In this document: positions 61,801 to 63,658 of the stretch, piece by piece
Numbering within the stretch: position 1 is the first letter of the stretch
Layout of the letters: each line of letters starts with the position of its first letter
Assembly (NCBI GenBank): GCA_964017185.1
Contig: OZ024874.1
Span: forward strand, 19,018,457-19,082,456
Reading direction: 5' to 3'
Source of the DNA: Rugalucina vietnamica
Taxonomy: Eukaryota > Mollusca > Bivalvia > Lucinida > Lucinidae
Length of the DNA: 64,000 bases
Notes under the pieces: model-generated
The model's database searches: none
What the model was told of the DNA's origin: nothing
What the model saw: the letters and a program-made list of their open reading frames with translations, nothing else
Translations under genes and position numbers: made by a program

Positions 61801-63658
61801 TATCTTTTAATAACCTATAAGAAACGTGGAAGAGAAAATGAACATTAACTCTATATTATTTTATTTCCTTAATTTACATAATTAACAACACAAACCTTAT
61901 AAATGGCGGACTTCCATGTGTCTTCGTTGTGTTTCTTTAACAAATTGTTTGCAACATCTAGAAACGCCTATAAATATAGGAGTGCATTTAAATACTGTAC
62001 AAGTGTTATTTAGTAAAATATGTATCGTACACTGTATACGTAAAAATAAAAATGGTCCTCTGGGAGCAGTAAAAACATTCAAAAGAGAATGGTAGAGTAT
62101 ACCTGATCGATGACCATTTACAAACCGTATCATTACATTTGCAATTTAGTTAAGCAAAGAAAAGTTTAAAAAGACGATTTCTTGAAGTCCTGAACGAAAT
62201 GATATAAGCCGTGAAAGTATGTGCGGTTCTGAACATTGGTCTAAACATATAACTTAACCTGCAATTCGATAATTCCTCACTGATCTAATAAACCTTAAAG
62301 TAAAGTATATAAGTTAACGATCAGCACAGCACCTGAACAATCTGATTTTTGCATTAAAAATCTTCGCACACCCAAGTGATCATAACTCAGCTGCACGACA
62401 ACAGGTTCATGTAAAACGAATTTGGTTTCTCTACCTTATATCGCACAATCCTCTTAATCGTAAATTCGAAACTTTAAGTCTTATGATTACTTTCGTTTAT
62501 TTCTATTTAAAATTGTTGTTTCTGTTTTGGTTGATGCCTCCCGGATTGCTCGGAGAGGTATATCAATCGTACTCCCGGGGGGGGGGGGGTACTCACATAT
62601 AAAATGGATATGTATGTGCCGCCCTATGTTAAAAAAGGGGGCTTACGGAGCTGACCAAACTGAAAAAAGTGTTTGCTTTCAGAGCTGAAAGAACGGTAAA
62701 AGTTGTACCTTCAGAGCTGATCGAACTGGGAAAAATGGGTGCATTAAAAAAGTGGGTGCTTTTATTAAGGATTGAAATTCAGATTTTAGCTTTCACTGGA
62801 TGATGAAAAACATTAGGCTGTTTTAATGTCTGTGAAGCCCGAAGGGCTTCTCGGAGACATTAAAACAGCTAATGTTTTTCATCATCCAGTGAAAGCTAAA
62901 ATCTGAATTTCAATACTTATATTTACATTTTATATTATCAATCAAGTATCAGATTTTTAATTGCGCATATCACCGCTCATTTTCATGTTATTTAACATTA
63001 AATCCGACTTAACGTAATTTTGGAACAGCCAAAACGTCAAATTTTCGCGCGTAACGTCATGGCGATACGCGACCGACGTCACGACAACAAGAGTAAACAA
63101 ACAACGTCACTGGGAGGTTTTGACGTCGCCCCGCCCATAGGCGTGGCCTCTAGATCACGTGACATAATGTTTTTCATTGGGAAATGAAGAACACCAAGAA
63201 AGATACTTTCATCTAGGGCGATTGCAATAAAAATGTAAATATGAGCTAATCGAACTGAAAAATTAGGTGCATTCAGAGCTAATAAAACTCAAAAAGGGGT
63301 CTTTACCGCGGCACATACCCATACTGCTTTAATATGGGAGTACCCCCTCCGAGATCGTACTTTTGTGCTGTTGTTTTTGTTGTCCAGTGTTTTGGCCTTT
63401 CTTTTCCTGGTATTGTGTAGGATACGTGTATCGCTATCTAGTCACATAAGGGTCAACACATCAATTCATACCTACCTCTGTTTTGTTCGAATCGTCAATA
63501 TTCTTATATCGGACGATACTAGTTGCTGCACTTAGTGTGTCAAAGACAGTACTTATATCCCCGACCAGCAGTGATGTGTCCGTGGAGTTCTTGAGCTCGT
63601 ACAGTAACGGAGATATGGTTAAATTGGTGGAAGAGTGTTTGTACGACAAATCTCTCAT
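22738..63658 (-). CDS. adhesion G-protein-coupled receptor (GAIN-GPS-7TM), 16 exons, 5'-incomplete
   Basis: Exons in transcript order (minus strand): 63658-63476, 61967-61896, 61528-61414, 53803-53725, 53370-53265, 52516-52470, 51356-51224, 50037-49934, 49322-49220, 48967-48817, 48257-48188, 45367-45327, 32549-32506, 26810-26725, 24380-24254, 22851-22738. They total 1575 bases (525 codons with the stop). I see AG acceptor and GT donor signals at every internal boundary, and all intron phases agree. The product has GAIN-domain sequence, a GPS with HL|T cleavage site, seven TM segments, and a very short tail. Family knowledge: the GAIN domain self-cleaves at the GPS, and the stub acts as tethered agonist for G-protein signalling. 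Introns hold the Helentron, Penelope-like copies and most MITEs. Oddities: an in-frame TAG in the ECL2 exon, and a MITE-derived stop. The N-terminal adhesion domains lie beyond the right edge. Ligand and subfamily are unknown. Confidence 0.86.
22893..23126. mobile_element. MITE family M, full-length copy
   Basis: TIRs GAGCCGCCTCGTGGGAAAAC and complement; hairpin core CGCGGTTACCGCG. Very close in sequence to the copy at 16705. Confidence 0.94.
23443..23960. mobile_element. hairpin-capped element H1
   Basis: A 121-bp near-perfect palindrome at 23443-23563 (arms start GGTGAATACCAAATATATTT, GC-rich loop CGAGTGCGCAGCACGAG). A body follows, bounded by 11-bp inverted repeats TTTATTTTATA (23586-23596) and TATAAAATAAA (23950-23960). 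The body contains TGACGTCA and ACGTCAG and, near its far end, ACATTGGTTTTCAC. Here there is a 22-bp spacer between palindrome and TIR. No coding capacity. Confidence 0.7.
24254..24380 (-). CDS. receptor exon 15: TM6 to TM7
   Basis: 127 bases, phase 2 to 0. Acceptor TTCGATTTCAG, donor CAG|GTAATA. Encodes AGVRSLLILMPVMGITWIFG and then VFQYFFAIFNSIQ, the most conserved part of the family. A MITE sits 19 bp upstream of the acceptor, in the intron. Confidence 0.96.
24400..24618. mobile_element. MITE family M copy with altered hairpin core
   Basis: Ends GAGCCTGTGCGTGACAAAAC and GGTTTTCTCATGCAAAGGCTC. The hairpin core is CAGCTGTGCAGTTACTGCAC, different from the usual CTTCGCGGTTACCGCGAAG in both arms, so pairing is kept. 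Confidence 0.9.
24780..24985 (+). mobile_element. Penelope-like element, diverged 3' fragment
   Basis: Diverged match to the 3' region at 13300-13600 with internal deletions: TTTTATGTTTTGGTGTTGAA, GCACCCTATGTACGG, CCATCTCGGTCTTTGGAGT, TACTTTTACCTTT. Confidence 0.7.
25068..26556 (+). mobile_element. AGCTCACC-type bivalve interspersed repeat
   Basis: Begins AGCTCACCTGAGCCGAAAGG with a small hairpin to AGGTGAGCT, then GGCGTCCGTGTCGTCGTC and a (GTC)n run. It ends CTCAGGTGAGCG and AGGACCATTGGTCCT. The interior repeats itself: AAAGATCTTCTCTGAAACCG recurs about 615 bp apart, and GCAAGGTCAACATA, GGTCACATGACCAA and GAAACTTGGCATGAA recur throughout. I recognise this as a repeat very common in bivalve genomes; no coding. 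Confidence 0.82.
26725..26810 (-). CDS. receptor exon 14: TM5 and intracellular loop 3
   Basis: 86 bases, phase 0 to 2. Acceptor TTATTTCCGTAG, donor AG|GTATAA. Encodes ANVVIVIIVLRGMFG then KKKTDKEKLR, the end of TM5 and the basic loop 3 that contacts G proteins in this family. Confidence 0.92.
27676..27868. mobile_element. GACGTC element, end fragment E1
   Basis: Starts CCCAGCAGGCACCTGACGTC. It has about ten GACGTC or near matches in under 200 bp, including a GACGTCATATAACCAATTT segment that corresponds to the site interrupted by H3 in E3. Confidence 0.75.
28836..29582. mobile_element. GACGTC element E3, nested in the centre of E2
   Basis: Starts CCCAGCAGGCATCTGACGTC and runs as E1 does up to GACGTCATA. 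It is then interrupted by H3 and resumes with AACCAATAATCAACGTCC and a further GACGTC cluster. Similar to E1 but not identical. Confidence 0.65.
28908..29485. mobile_element. hairpin-capped element H3
   Basis: A 159-bp near-perfect palindrome at 28908-29066 (arms start TTATTACTTCAGTAACTTGA and include GCTGCGCCAGGAAAGACC). It is followed within 4 bp by a body bounded by 16-bp inverted repeats (TTTATTATATACCTAC at 29071-29086, complement at 29469-29484). The body has several ACGTCA-like motifs and ATCAATGGTTATT near its far end. Comparison with E1 suggests hairpin and body inserted together. Confidence 0.78.
30234..31457. mobile_element. 1.2-kb foldback element with TA flanks
   Basis: Ends CTTAGAAAAACAATTG and CAATTGTTTTTCTAAG, each flanked by TA. 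The arms stay complementary for several hundred bp (AGGGATATGGTTTTTGTTTC with its complement; GGAAGCGCTTCTCGCAGAC; GAACACCCCTAAAATT). The turn is near 31000. The small open frames at 30438-30647 and 31282-31575 are the two arms read in opposite directions. Confidence 0.82.
30251..30460. mobile_element. 210-bp insertion with AGTCCTCCG/CGGAGGAGT ends
   Basis: This segment interrupts the left arm of the foldback. CAATTG lies on both sides (30245-30250 and 30461-30466) and the ends form an imperfect 9-bp TIR. Because the right arm lacks it, the insertion boundaries are directly visible. If AG is counted as part of the duplication, the target duplication is 8 bp, as in hAT elements. Confidence 0.65.
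31717..32205 (-). mobile_element. Penelope-like element, 3' terminal fragment (reverse)
   Basis: Reverse complement of the 3' region at 57690-58178: GTACAAGTAGGCAAAGATCA, CCCAATAGGTGGCCACTCAG, CTTCTGCAGTGGTTCATAAC, and on to ACTCAATCTGTGAG. It reaches further 5' than the copy at 13214. Confidence 0.88.
32506..32549 (-). CDS. receptor exon 13: start of TM5
   Basis: 44 bases, phase 1 to 0. Acceptor CGCATTGTAG, donor TTTT|GTAAGT. Encodes SVVQSFYFIALAYF, hydrophobic and continuous with the TM5 sequence in the next exon. Confidence 0.75.
32599..33060. mobile_element. hairpin-capped element H2 (reverse orientation)
   Basis: A 164-bp palindrome at 32897-33060 (arms start TAGATCAGCTC, GC-rich turn CACTCGCGCTACGCGCTCGTG, about 88% paired). 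It abuts a body bounded by the 13-bp inverted repeat GATTCTAACACAC (32599-32611) and GTGTGTTAGAATC (32880-32892). The body contains GTGACGTTAC and TGTGACGTCAGC, and TACCATTGGCTATATA near the far end. Confidence 0.73.
33099..34440 (-). mobile_element. AGCTCACC-type repeat, reverse, interrupted
   Basis: Starts AGGACCATTGGTCCTGTAGC and CTCACCTGAG, the complement of the 3' end of the 25068 copy. It contains GGGCCTTGTGGTTTCAGAGA and GACCCCAGGGGCATGGCTGG as at 46200. A Penelope-like 3' fragment interrupts it at about 33795-34126; family-like sequence (GCCATGACAGCCATCTTGGT) resumes after. Confidence 0.72.
33795..34126 (+). mobile_element. Penelope-like element, 3' terminal fragment
   Basis: GTGAACCACTGCAGAAGCTG through GCCTACTTGTACCTG; about 80% similar to the 13214 copy. 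It shows the same 3' stop at TTGCCTACTTGTACCT. Confidence 0.8.
34441..36187. other. probable 3' non-coding part of the Helentron plus unique DNA
   Basis: No genes. A C-run followed by an A-run of about 26 bp lies at 35807-35840. The Helentron coding sequence ends at 36188 (minus strand), so its 3' terminus should lie here. I could not identify a convincing terminal hairpin by eye. Confidence 0.4.
36188..38178 (-). pseudogene. Helentron Pif1-type helicase (C-terminal part) fused to endonuclease
   Basis: Continuation of the Rep-helicase ORF. Visible helicase motifs: VVIIDEISMV (Walker B), VGDLYQLKPI, SQFPVTPASGKTVYKAEGAT and HYVAFSRVKKLDDLYI. From about residue 425 of the open frame an exonuclease-endonuclease-phosphatase domain begins: KIAFNNARSLHKHF, AETRL, VILGDFN and WSDHKF, which hold the expected metal-binding E, D/N and D/H residues. 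This domain would nick target or donor DNA. The upstream join is broken: an in-frame TGA at 38215-38217 and a one-base frame change in an A7 run near 38070. The frame is otherwise open for 634 codons. Confidence 0.88.
38215..41289 (-). CDS. Helentron Rep (HUH endonuclease) with start of helicase
   Basis: 1024 codons. Residues about 20-130 match the N-terminal domain often found before Helitron Rep (LIALRIPFMQIRELPRGGQY, then LKGNVINVPVDI). About 340-480 is the Helitron N-like domain (AYLEMRKKDIFAMIRQL, PTWFMSLSAADTRW). RGSPHIHMLVW near residue 466 is the HUH metal site. ASYIVGYISK near 646 carries the two candidate nucleophilic tyrosines. The C-terminus enters the helicase with FLTGGAGVGKS (Walker A) and stops at TGA 38217-38215, where the Pif1 domain should continue. 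The first Met at 41289 has no competitor nearby. The enzyme would cut and join single strands during rolling-circle transposition. All catalytic residues I can check are present. Confidence 0.9.
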   Translation of the reverse strand: MDLSYMLSALRDSKIPKLSVANGMKWPHKPLELNLHQLEERLIALRIPFMQIRELPRGGQYSLKGNVINVPVDIQPTINSLPRPMDENFTVAIQLKKKLSYKKVDFKENVRPLRVLSALHWLMSNSELYKRSGIVLNDSWFQEVTESAEDTVREFLEVSNEGSRDRNDTENEKQEQDMSSEDVPEVSNGYDSDHYSEIDANDHVGNIDTLVDEADIDNKYDKVFTFAPGERQHPLSLYQDKDAEYLCFPTIFCGQKPPSNDERLVPVHYSDIVKWELRSADRRAAQSVPNIFFKHKKLQMKQISDKVNLAVRRCKRRGQRITAAEARDSNYLDKLVNLDEGYYIFRQLRNSPAYLEMRKKDIFAMIRQLSLPTWFMSLSAADTRWTDLLRMLAKLNDGIQYCENEIEKLTWQEKTKLVQKDQVTCSRYFDHRVQEFLNTILKSSCQPIGNVRDYFYRVEFQQRGSPHIHMLVWVENAPTLETNSEEEIVQFVDRYLTCSIDNEKTANLINLQSHKHSRTCRKKGKPVCRFGFPLPPLPRTMLLHPLEENVEKYKKKNAELQKAMTECNENEDMSFEEFLEKIAKMDFEDYICCIRSSLKTPKVFLKRKTKEMRINPFNENTLVAWKANLDIQIVLEPYGCASYIVGYISKSQRGMSAQLDAAAKEARRGNLDLKKQVRHIGNVFSNCVEVSAQEAVYLDLQIPLTKCTRDIVFINTSIPEERIFLLKSKAALDELPAESTDVESENVIQRYSKRPRQLGNFCLADYVSKIDIIYPKGNKLPEKVDDINDDDSFVNSSEDEADDCLDDSKSQSSDLLFKAKNGTKYKTRKVPRIIRYVKYNKKKDPENYFREQLMLFVPWRNEQKDLLGSFDTYEAHYNSVQISLIPKRNEYEHHAEELELARQMMEAEERDFDQIAPNAEQENREAEEETPGESEKFVFFFNPSRVVEQRHYDIGIELQSTCSVPPVETSAILLPEEEYLQLLRSLNLRQREFFNHIVHWIKCKDEPVYAFLTGGAGVGKSVVI
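41450..44374 (-). CDS. Helentron accessory ORF: UL36/OTU-like cysteine protease with N- and C-terminal repeats
   Basis: 974 codons. Residues about 25-190 contain five copies of an LSDGGxSQPTxPSVS...MGVLN repeat, then acidic/proline-rich sequence with LPE motifs. A globular domain spans about 415-615: RGYQCTCNALCMLSY near 430 supplies a candidate catalytic Cys, and FFDSHSHGQNG near 557 a candidate His. This Q-C-x-x-N-A-L ... D-S-H layout resembles UL36/C76- or OTU-type deubiquitinating proteases, which are known passengers of Helentrons. The last third is about a dozen 17-residue repeats of the type RESKQSARKDPVFQRRE, very basic, probably nucleic-acid binding. It is upstream of Rep by 160 bp, same strand. 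Assignment to a specific protease clan needs a profile search. Confidence 0.72.
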   Translation of the reverse strand: MPRRKYWKMSKARQTLEDEKERRGMTLSDGGPTQPTQPSVSVDMGVLFDENLSDGGPSQPTQPSVSFDMGVLNLSDGGLSQPTKPSVSIDMGVLNLSDGGLSQPTKPSVSEILPENLKTLKTLETLPENFIEPDAIDMGVLNLSDGGLSQPTKPSVSEILPDNLKTLKTLETLPENFIEPDADIVIDTLPETLPENLIEPPKISVKLPDVLPEPLNEPNTDIVIETFPETLLENLIKPLKINVNDHKLHKVIEVEQTPDTLIESLTDTESQPVSDTLSSTKLEAEDKSLFANSLESEKVNISQFKQLVIDISKLVENVSSNVQTDFDTVFLNTFPGVDADYHPRVVENMFDAEDIAACPKNAMLQQHTLHNNVTAEHHFNSGSSEPFLDNDVVCYQAVRSSEQLWNASDLVFGSFHQNDVRFSEQSRGYQCTCNALCMLSYSLCHDVDNSLILDEVLCEGDALYQTVIRRLKSSGKFVHQLLSLEEIPDYFEVKMGKFTCEKMPILSGPLIDTQNLGLPTLHDTLQSAFLSVSAGLLTIGAICSAVFRKNGMYVFFDSHSHGQNGLSSSDGSSCLITFSSINDLVTYMYAFYDSLNLDTSLQFDFLPIIVKKFENTESFKDQMDSNMEAYFHDQIMRQAYKAKRNIKIMSNNASKTTVEDSNKKKKCHTEYYKSYKQRCRQNSAFKANEIIYQRESKQSARKDPVFQRKERESKQSARKDPTFQRRERESKQSVRKDPLFKSRETMYQKISKQSARKDPVFQRIERESKQSVRKDPLFKSRETMYQKISKQSARKDPVFQRRERESKQSARKDPVFQRRERESKQSARKDPIYQRRERESKQSVRKDPLFKSRETMYQKISKQSARKDPVFQRRERESKQSARKDPVFQRRERESKQFARENQAFRAQEKQYQNASKKKARENPYVRECERIKKQHVRHEKRKMDDHSGMRIPKKKHKHDTALTRKTLKLLKRV
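44375..45326. other. probable 5' non-coding part of the Helentron; no gene
   Basis: AT-rich. CACTGTCACAAAGCACTTGA and GTGTCACATAGCACTAC are short imperfect repeats of a TCACAxxGCAC motif 5' of the Helentron ORF. No other feature is visible. Confidence 0.4.
45327..45367 (-). pseudogene. receptor exon 12 candidate: ECL2 CW motif with in-frame TAG
   Basis: 41 bases, the only segment I find between exons 11 and 13 that gives the required 2-to-1 phase and a CW motif. It reads CWYS, then TAG (45354-45352), then LRWKRCYF. The donor (A|GTCAAA) is weak. A stronger acceptor 8 bases upstream (TTCTTTCAG) would break the frame. Either the exon carries a nonsense mutation, or the true exon lies elsewhere. 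Confidence 0.45.
45640..47204 (-). mobile_element. AGCTCACC-type bivalve repeat, reverse, internally repetitive
   Basis: Ends (on this strand) with ACGGACGACGGACGACGGAT and AAGCTCACCTGTGAGCC plus TTCGGCTCAGGTGAGCT. The interior holds repeats with periods near 165 and 330 bp: AGTCTATGGAGACTATCGAC, CCCCAGGGGCATGGCTGGCA, GTGGTTTCAGAGAAGAAGAT. The numerous 60-90 codon frames are shadows of these. Confidence 0.85.
47205..47654. other. no gene recognised
   Basis: AT-rich intronic sequence with nothing recognisable. Confidence 0.35.
47655..47890. repeat. tandem repeat, about 65-75 bp x 4
   Basis: Four copies of ATTTGCGCATATAG, AGTATCAGACGC and ATACCCCGTTTTACCTGTAT with small indels between them. 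Confidence 0.85.
48188..48257 (-). CDS. receptor exon 11: TM4
   Basis: 70 bases, phase 1 to 2. Acceptor TGTTTATATCAG, donor TT|GTAAGT. Encodes ASVLVVAISMGATAMEGYGN, matching TM4 and the start of extracellular loop 2. Confidence 0.88.
48524..48695 (+). mobile_element. Penelope-like element, short 3' fragment
   Basis: AGTGACCGCCTTTTGGAAAA, GTGCTCACTTGGTTTAC, TTTTCCCCACCACG, TTTCTTTCTGATTGCGTC, TTGCCTACCTTTACCTT: diverged match to the 3' terminus only. Confidence 0.72.
48817..48967 (-). CDS. receptor exon 10: TM3 and intracellular loop 2
   Basis: 151 bases, phase 0 to 1. Acceptor TTTCTAATTGCAG, donor G|GTAATG. Encodes LCTVIAVFLHFIYLEVF, then MLVQGINLVLTV, the TM3 pattern of adhesion receptors. 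The usual ‘WMLVEG’ reads TMLVQG, so W and E of that motif are replaced. Confidence 0.92.
49220..49322 (-). CDS. receptor exon 9: TM2
   Basis: 103 bases, phase 2 to 0. Acceptor TCTACTTACAG, donor AAG|GTAAAA. Encodes SERSAILLNLCVTLV and AYLIFLVGVNQT: intracellular loop 1 and TM2. Confidence 0.94.
49934..50037 (-). CDS. receptor exon 8: TM1
   Basis: 104 bases, phase 0 to 2. Acceptor CATCTTTTTCAG, donor AG|GTACGT. Encodes HTEALSVISLVGC, then VVSMICLLVTIIVYIF, the typical TM1 of this family (‘H..AL..I..IGC..S..CL..TI’). Confidence 0.94.
50102..50866. mobile_element. hairpin-capped element H5 (reverse orientation)
   Basis: A 157-bp near-perfect palindrome at 50710-50866 (arms start AGGAATGAA, with GTGTAAACTCAGGCGAATCA inside and turn AAAGCCCTTCGGGCTTT). 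It directly abuts a body bounded by perfect 15-bp inverted repeats TATAATTCCAACTTT (50102-50116) and AAAGTTGGAATTATA (50695-50709). The body contains GCGACGTTACGTGATAACGT, GTGACGTTTC and AAACGTCATA. No coding capacity. Confidence 0.78.
51224..51356 (-). CDS. receptor exon 7: GPS motif with cleavage site and tethered agonist
   Basis: 133 bases, phase 2 to 0. Acceptor TATTTTTCAG, donor ATT|GTAAAT. Encodes GYWATDGCTLKSY, then TCLCDHLTNFAVLMSP. The C-x-C and HLT tripeptide are the canonical GPS, with autoproteolysis between L and T; TNFAVLM would be the tethered agonist. All key residues are present. Confidence 0.95.
51845..51915. repeat. repeat R, copy 3 (reverse, partial)
   Basis: GAGGCTTAAGTAGCCGAAAC, then TTAATATGTTCACTGCTCTT; complement of part of 22562-22650. 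Confidence 0.7.
52243..52437. repeat. tandem duplication, about 99 bp x 2
   Basis: Two copies starting AATCTCAAACGCTCTGGT, each containing CTGCAGTCAGGTGTTTTACG and the palindrome ACGGGTTTACACCCGT. Confidence 0.88.
52470..52516 (-). CDS. receptor exon 6: start of GPS motif
   Basis: 47 bases, phase 0 to 2. Acceptor AATTATTTCAG, donor AG|GTTGGT. Encodes AGLKDPHCSFWKTST: the first GPS cysteine and the adjacent W are present. Confidence 0.87.
52549..52783. mobile_element. MITE family M, full-length copy
   Basis: Ends GAGCCGCATCGTGAGAAAAC and GTTTTCTCGCGTTGCGGCTC; hairpin core CGCAGTAACTGCG. It lies in the intron just upstream of the GPS exon at 52470-52516, in the reverse arrangement of the copy at 11537. 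Confidence 0.92.
53038..53241. mobile_element. MITE family M copy with half the hairpin deleted
   Basis: Ends GAGCCTGTGCATGAGAAAAC and TTTTCTCATGCATTGGCTC. The left hairpin arm is of the GATCAGCTGTGCAGTTACT type and the right arm is missing, which directly shows loss of one arm. Confidence 0.85.
53265..53370 (-). CDS. receptor exon 5: GAIN subdomain B
   Basis: 106 bases, phase 2 to 0. Acceptor TTTTCCCCTTAG, donor GAC|GTATGT. Encodes LNSAVISFALFPE and then LEPPIEVTFEVID, a good match to GAIN subdomain B strands (‘..L.SPVEITFEHI’). Confidence 0.87.
53725..53803 (-). CDS. receptor exon 4: GAIN linker
   Basis: 79 bases, phase 1 to 2. Acceptor TCTCGTTTCAG, donor AG|GTAAAG. Encodes GKYNFFSSTFYKNISKL. 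Little family signature, but its boundary phases are exactly those needed between exons 3 and 5. The intron before it carries the Penelope-like copies. Confidence 0.68.
53965..54224. mobile_element. MITE family B fragment joined to another repeat end
   Basis: CATTACGAAAACTTGCCCATG to ATAGATTGTGGGTACACGTT matches 5755-5850. The palindrome breaks at AGAACCGCC. It is followed by GGGGTTCAAGGGGGTATACG and ACGGACATGTTTTCCTGATG, shared with 14970-15010. Confidence 0.6.
54402..56118 (+). pseudogene. Penelope-like retroelement, ORF part 1 (N-terminal and RT fingers/palm)
   Basis: A continuous frame apart from two nonsense codons. N-terminal part: PHDLAVKLRIHGRHPML and RFLDTEANRFYDR. An in-frame TGA at 54948-54950 stands where relatives have Cys in a C-x-C motif before YQPAGHIVTGNL. 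Then come DKAANNVVVVC, MYWLPKLHKRPYKARFI, a TAA at 55617-55619 (the second copy has TTA, Leu), STYDFSTLYTTLPH (RT motif A, with its Asp) and GIPMGTNCAPLVADLF (motif B). It breaks off at GAGATTTCAT, before the YxDD motif. The RT type fits Penelope-like elements; no GIY-YIG domain is seen. Confidence 0.8.
56116..57559 (+). pseudogene. Penelope-like retroelement, duplicated RT segment plus C-terminal part
   Basis: 56116-56800 repeats 55431-56115 (685 bp, over 98% identical by eye) and lacks the TAA. After GCACCTCTCGTAGCTGA an extra T in a homopolymer (TTTATTTTTTA, about 56772) shifts the frame. The frame at 56798-57559 continues with STSRYLDDLLNID (RT motif C, YLDD), APFLDLHLSV, SKIYDKRDDFDFDVVNFPFL and the thumb-like SYGVYISQLIRFARVCNHV. 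It ends NCTPVGRASDSMMAPT. Nothing after the RT/thumb looks like an endonuclease. With one base corrected by selection or sequencing this copy would be near-intact, but as given it is broken. Confidence 0.82.
57560..58178 (+). mobile_element. Penelope-like 3' UTR, copy 1
   Basis: Follows the stop codon. It includes TTGGGGCCGGAGCTTCTTGT, TCGTCGGGCAGCTTACTCAA, GAACCACTGCAGAAGCTGAG and the terminal TTTGCCTACTTGTACC. The same 3' end recurs as isolated fragments at 13214, 24780, 31717, 33795 and 48524. Confidence 0.88.
58179..58942 (+). pseudogene. Penelope-like retroelement, 5'-truncated second copy (YLDD to C-terminus)
   Basis: Begins abruptly with ATGGATTCTCTTAACC at the 3' terminus of the previous copy and repeats 56798-57559 with few differences. 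The ORF is open from YLDD to MMAPT. It lacks RT motifs A and B, so it cannot be active. The 5' break is at the same sequence (TTCATGGATTCTC) where part 1 of the first copy breaks off. Confidence 0.88.
58943..59565 (+). mobile_element. Penelope-like 3' UTR, copy 2
   Basis: Near-identical to 57560-58178 and ends GCCCACTTGTACCT. Unique sequence follows. Its CGAAGAACTTACTAAATG junction matches the 13214 fragment better than copy 1 does. Confidence 0.88.
59566..59872. other. no gene recognised
   Basis: AT-rich intronic sequence. Confidence 0.35.
59873..59975. mobile_element. MITE family M, half copy
   Basis: GGCCTTCGCATGAGAAAACC, then GGTCCGACACAAACCGGCCT and AAACTAGAAGCTTGAAATTT. The hairpin and the right terminus are absent. 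Confidence 0.78.
60177..60410. mobile_element. MITE family M, full-length copy (reverse)
   Basis: Ends GAGCCGCCCCATGGGAAAAC and TTTTCCCACGAGGCGGCTC. The hairpin core is TTCGCGCTAACCGCGAA, so one core pair is mismatched relative to CGCGGTTACCGCG. Confidence 0.93.
60487..61040. repeat. direct duplication, about 280 bp x 2
   Basis: GGAAACTCCATGTCTGATAC, CAGCTTGACAAAGGACCTAG and CATAGACTGCGATTGTC-type landmarks recur about 285 bp later. Copy 2 has small deletions. The short frame at 60700-60894 is internal to it. Confidence 0.9.
61041..61413. other. receptor intron, no other feature
   Basis: AT-rich; nothing recognised. Confidence 0.35.
61414..61528 (-). CDS. receptor exon 3: GAIN subdomain A
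   Basis: 115 bases, phase 0 to 1. Acceptor TCTCTGTTTAG, donor A|GTGAGT. Helical, charged sequence SGNGAEQLSEALDDF followed by VKAAVLADRHLYE. It is in the expected order after exon 2 and phase-compatible. Confidence 0.78.
61896..61967 (-). CDS. receptor exon 2: GAIN subdomain A
   Basis: 72 bases, phase 0 to 0. Acceptor TATTTATAG, donor AAG|GTTTGT. Encodes 24 residues starting AFLDVANNLLKK and containing W, matching the common GAIN helix ‘FLDVVSNLLDE...W’. Confidence 0.85.
62571..63352. mobile_element. MITE with poly-G/GGTACTC termini, host of H4
   Basis: Left end GGGGGGTACTCACATATAAA with GGATATGTATGTGCCGC, and right end GCGGCACATACCCATA with TATGGGAGTACCCCC, form about 45-bp imperfect TIRs. 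Inside, GAGCTGATCGAACTGGGAAA and GAGCTAATCGAACTGAAAAA recur on both sides of H4. A C/G run of 13 marks the left end. Confidence 0.75.
62771..63242. mobile_element. hairpin-capped element H4
   Basis: A 144-bp almost perfect palindrome at 62771-62914 (arms start ATTGAAATTCAGATTTTAGC, turn AAGCCCGAAGGGCTT). Four bases later begins a body bounded by perfect 13-bp inverted repeats ATATTTACATTTT (62919-62931) and AAAATGTAAATAT (63230-63242). The body has the densest ACGTCA cluster of the five (AACGTCAAATTTTCGCGCG, TAACGTCATGG, CGACGTCACG, AACGTCACTG, TGACGTCGCC) and TTTCATTGGGAAATG near the far end. Confidence 0.8.
63476..63658 (-). CDS. receptor exon 1 in window: GAIN subdomain A
   Basis: 183 bases, phase 0 to 0. 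Acceptor TTATCATTCCAG, donor GAG|GTAGGT. Encodes 61 residues including LLYELKNSTDTSLLVGDIS and TVFDTLSAATSI, the helical ‘LTN...L..GD...V...L’ pattern of GAIN subdomain A. Several N-x-S/T sites are present (for example NST and NKT). Further 5' exons must lie outside the window. Confidence 0.82.
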
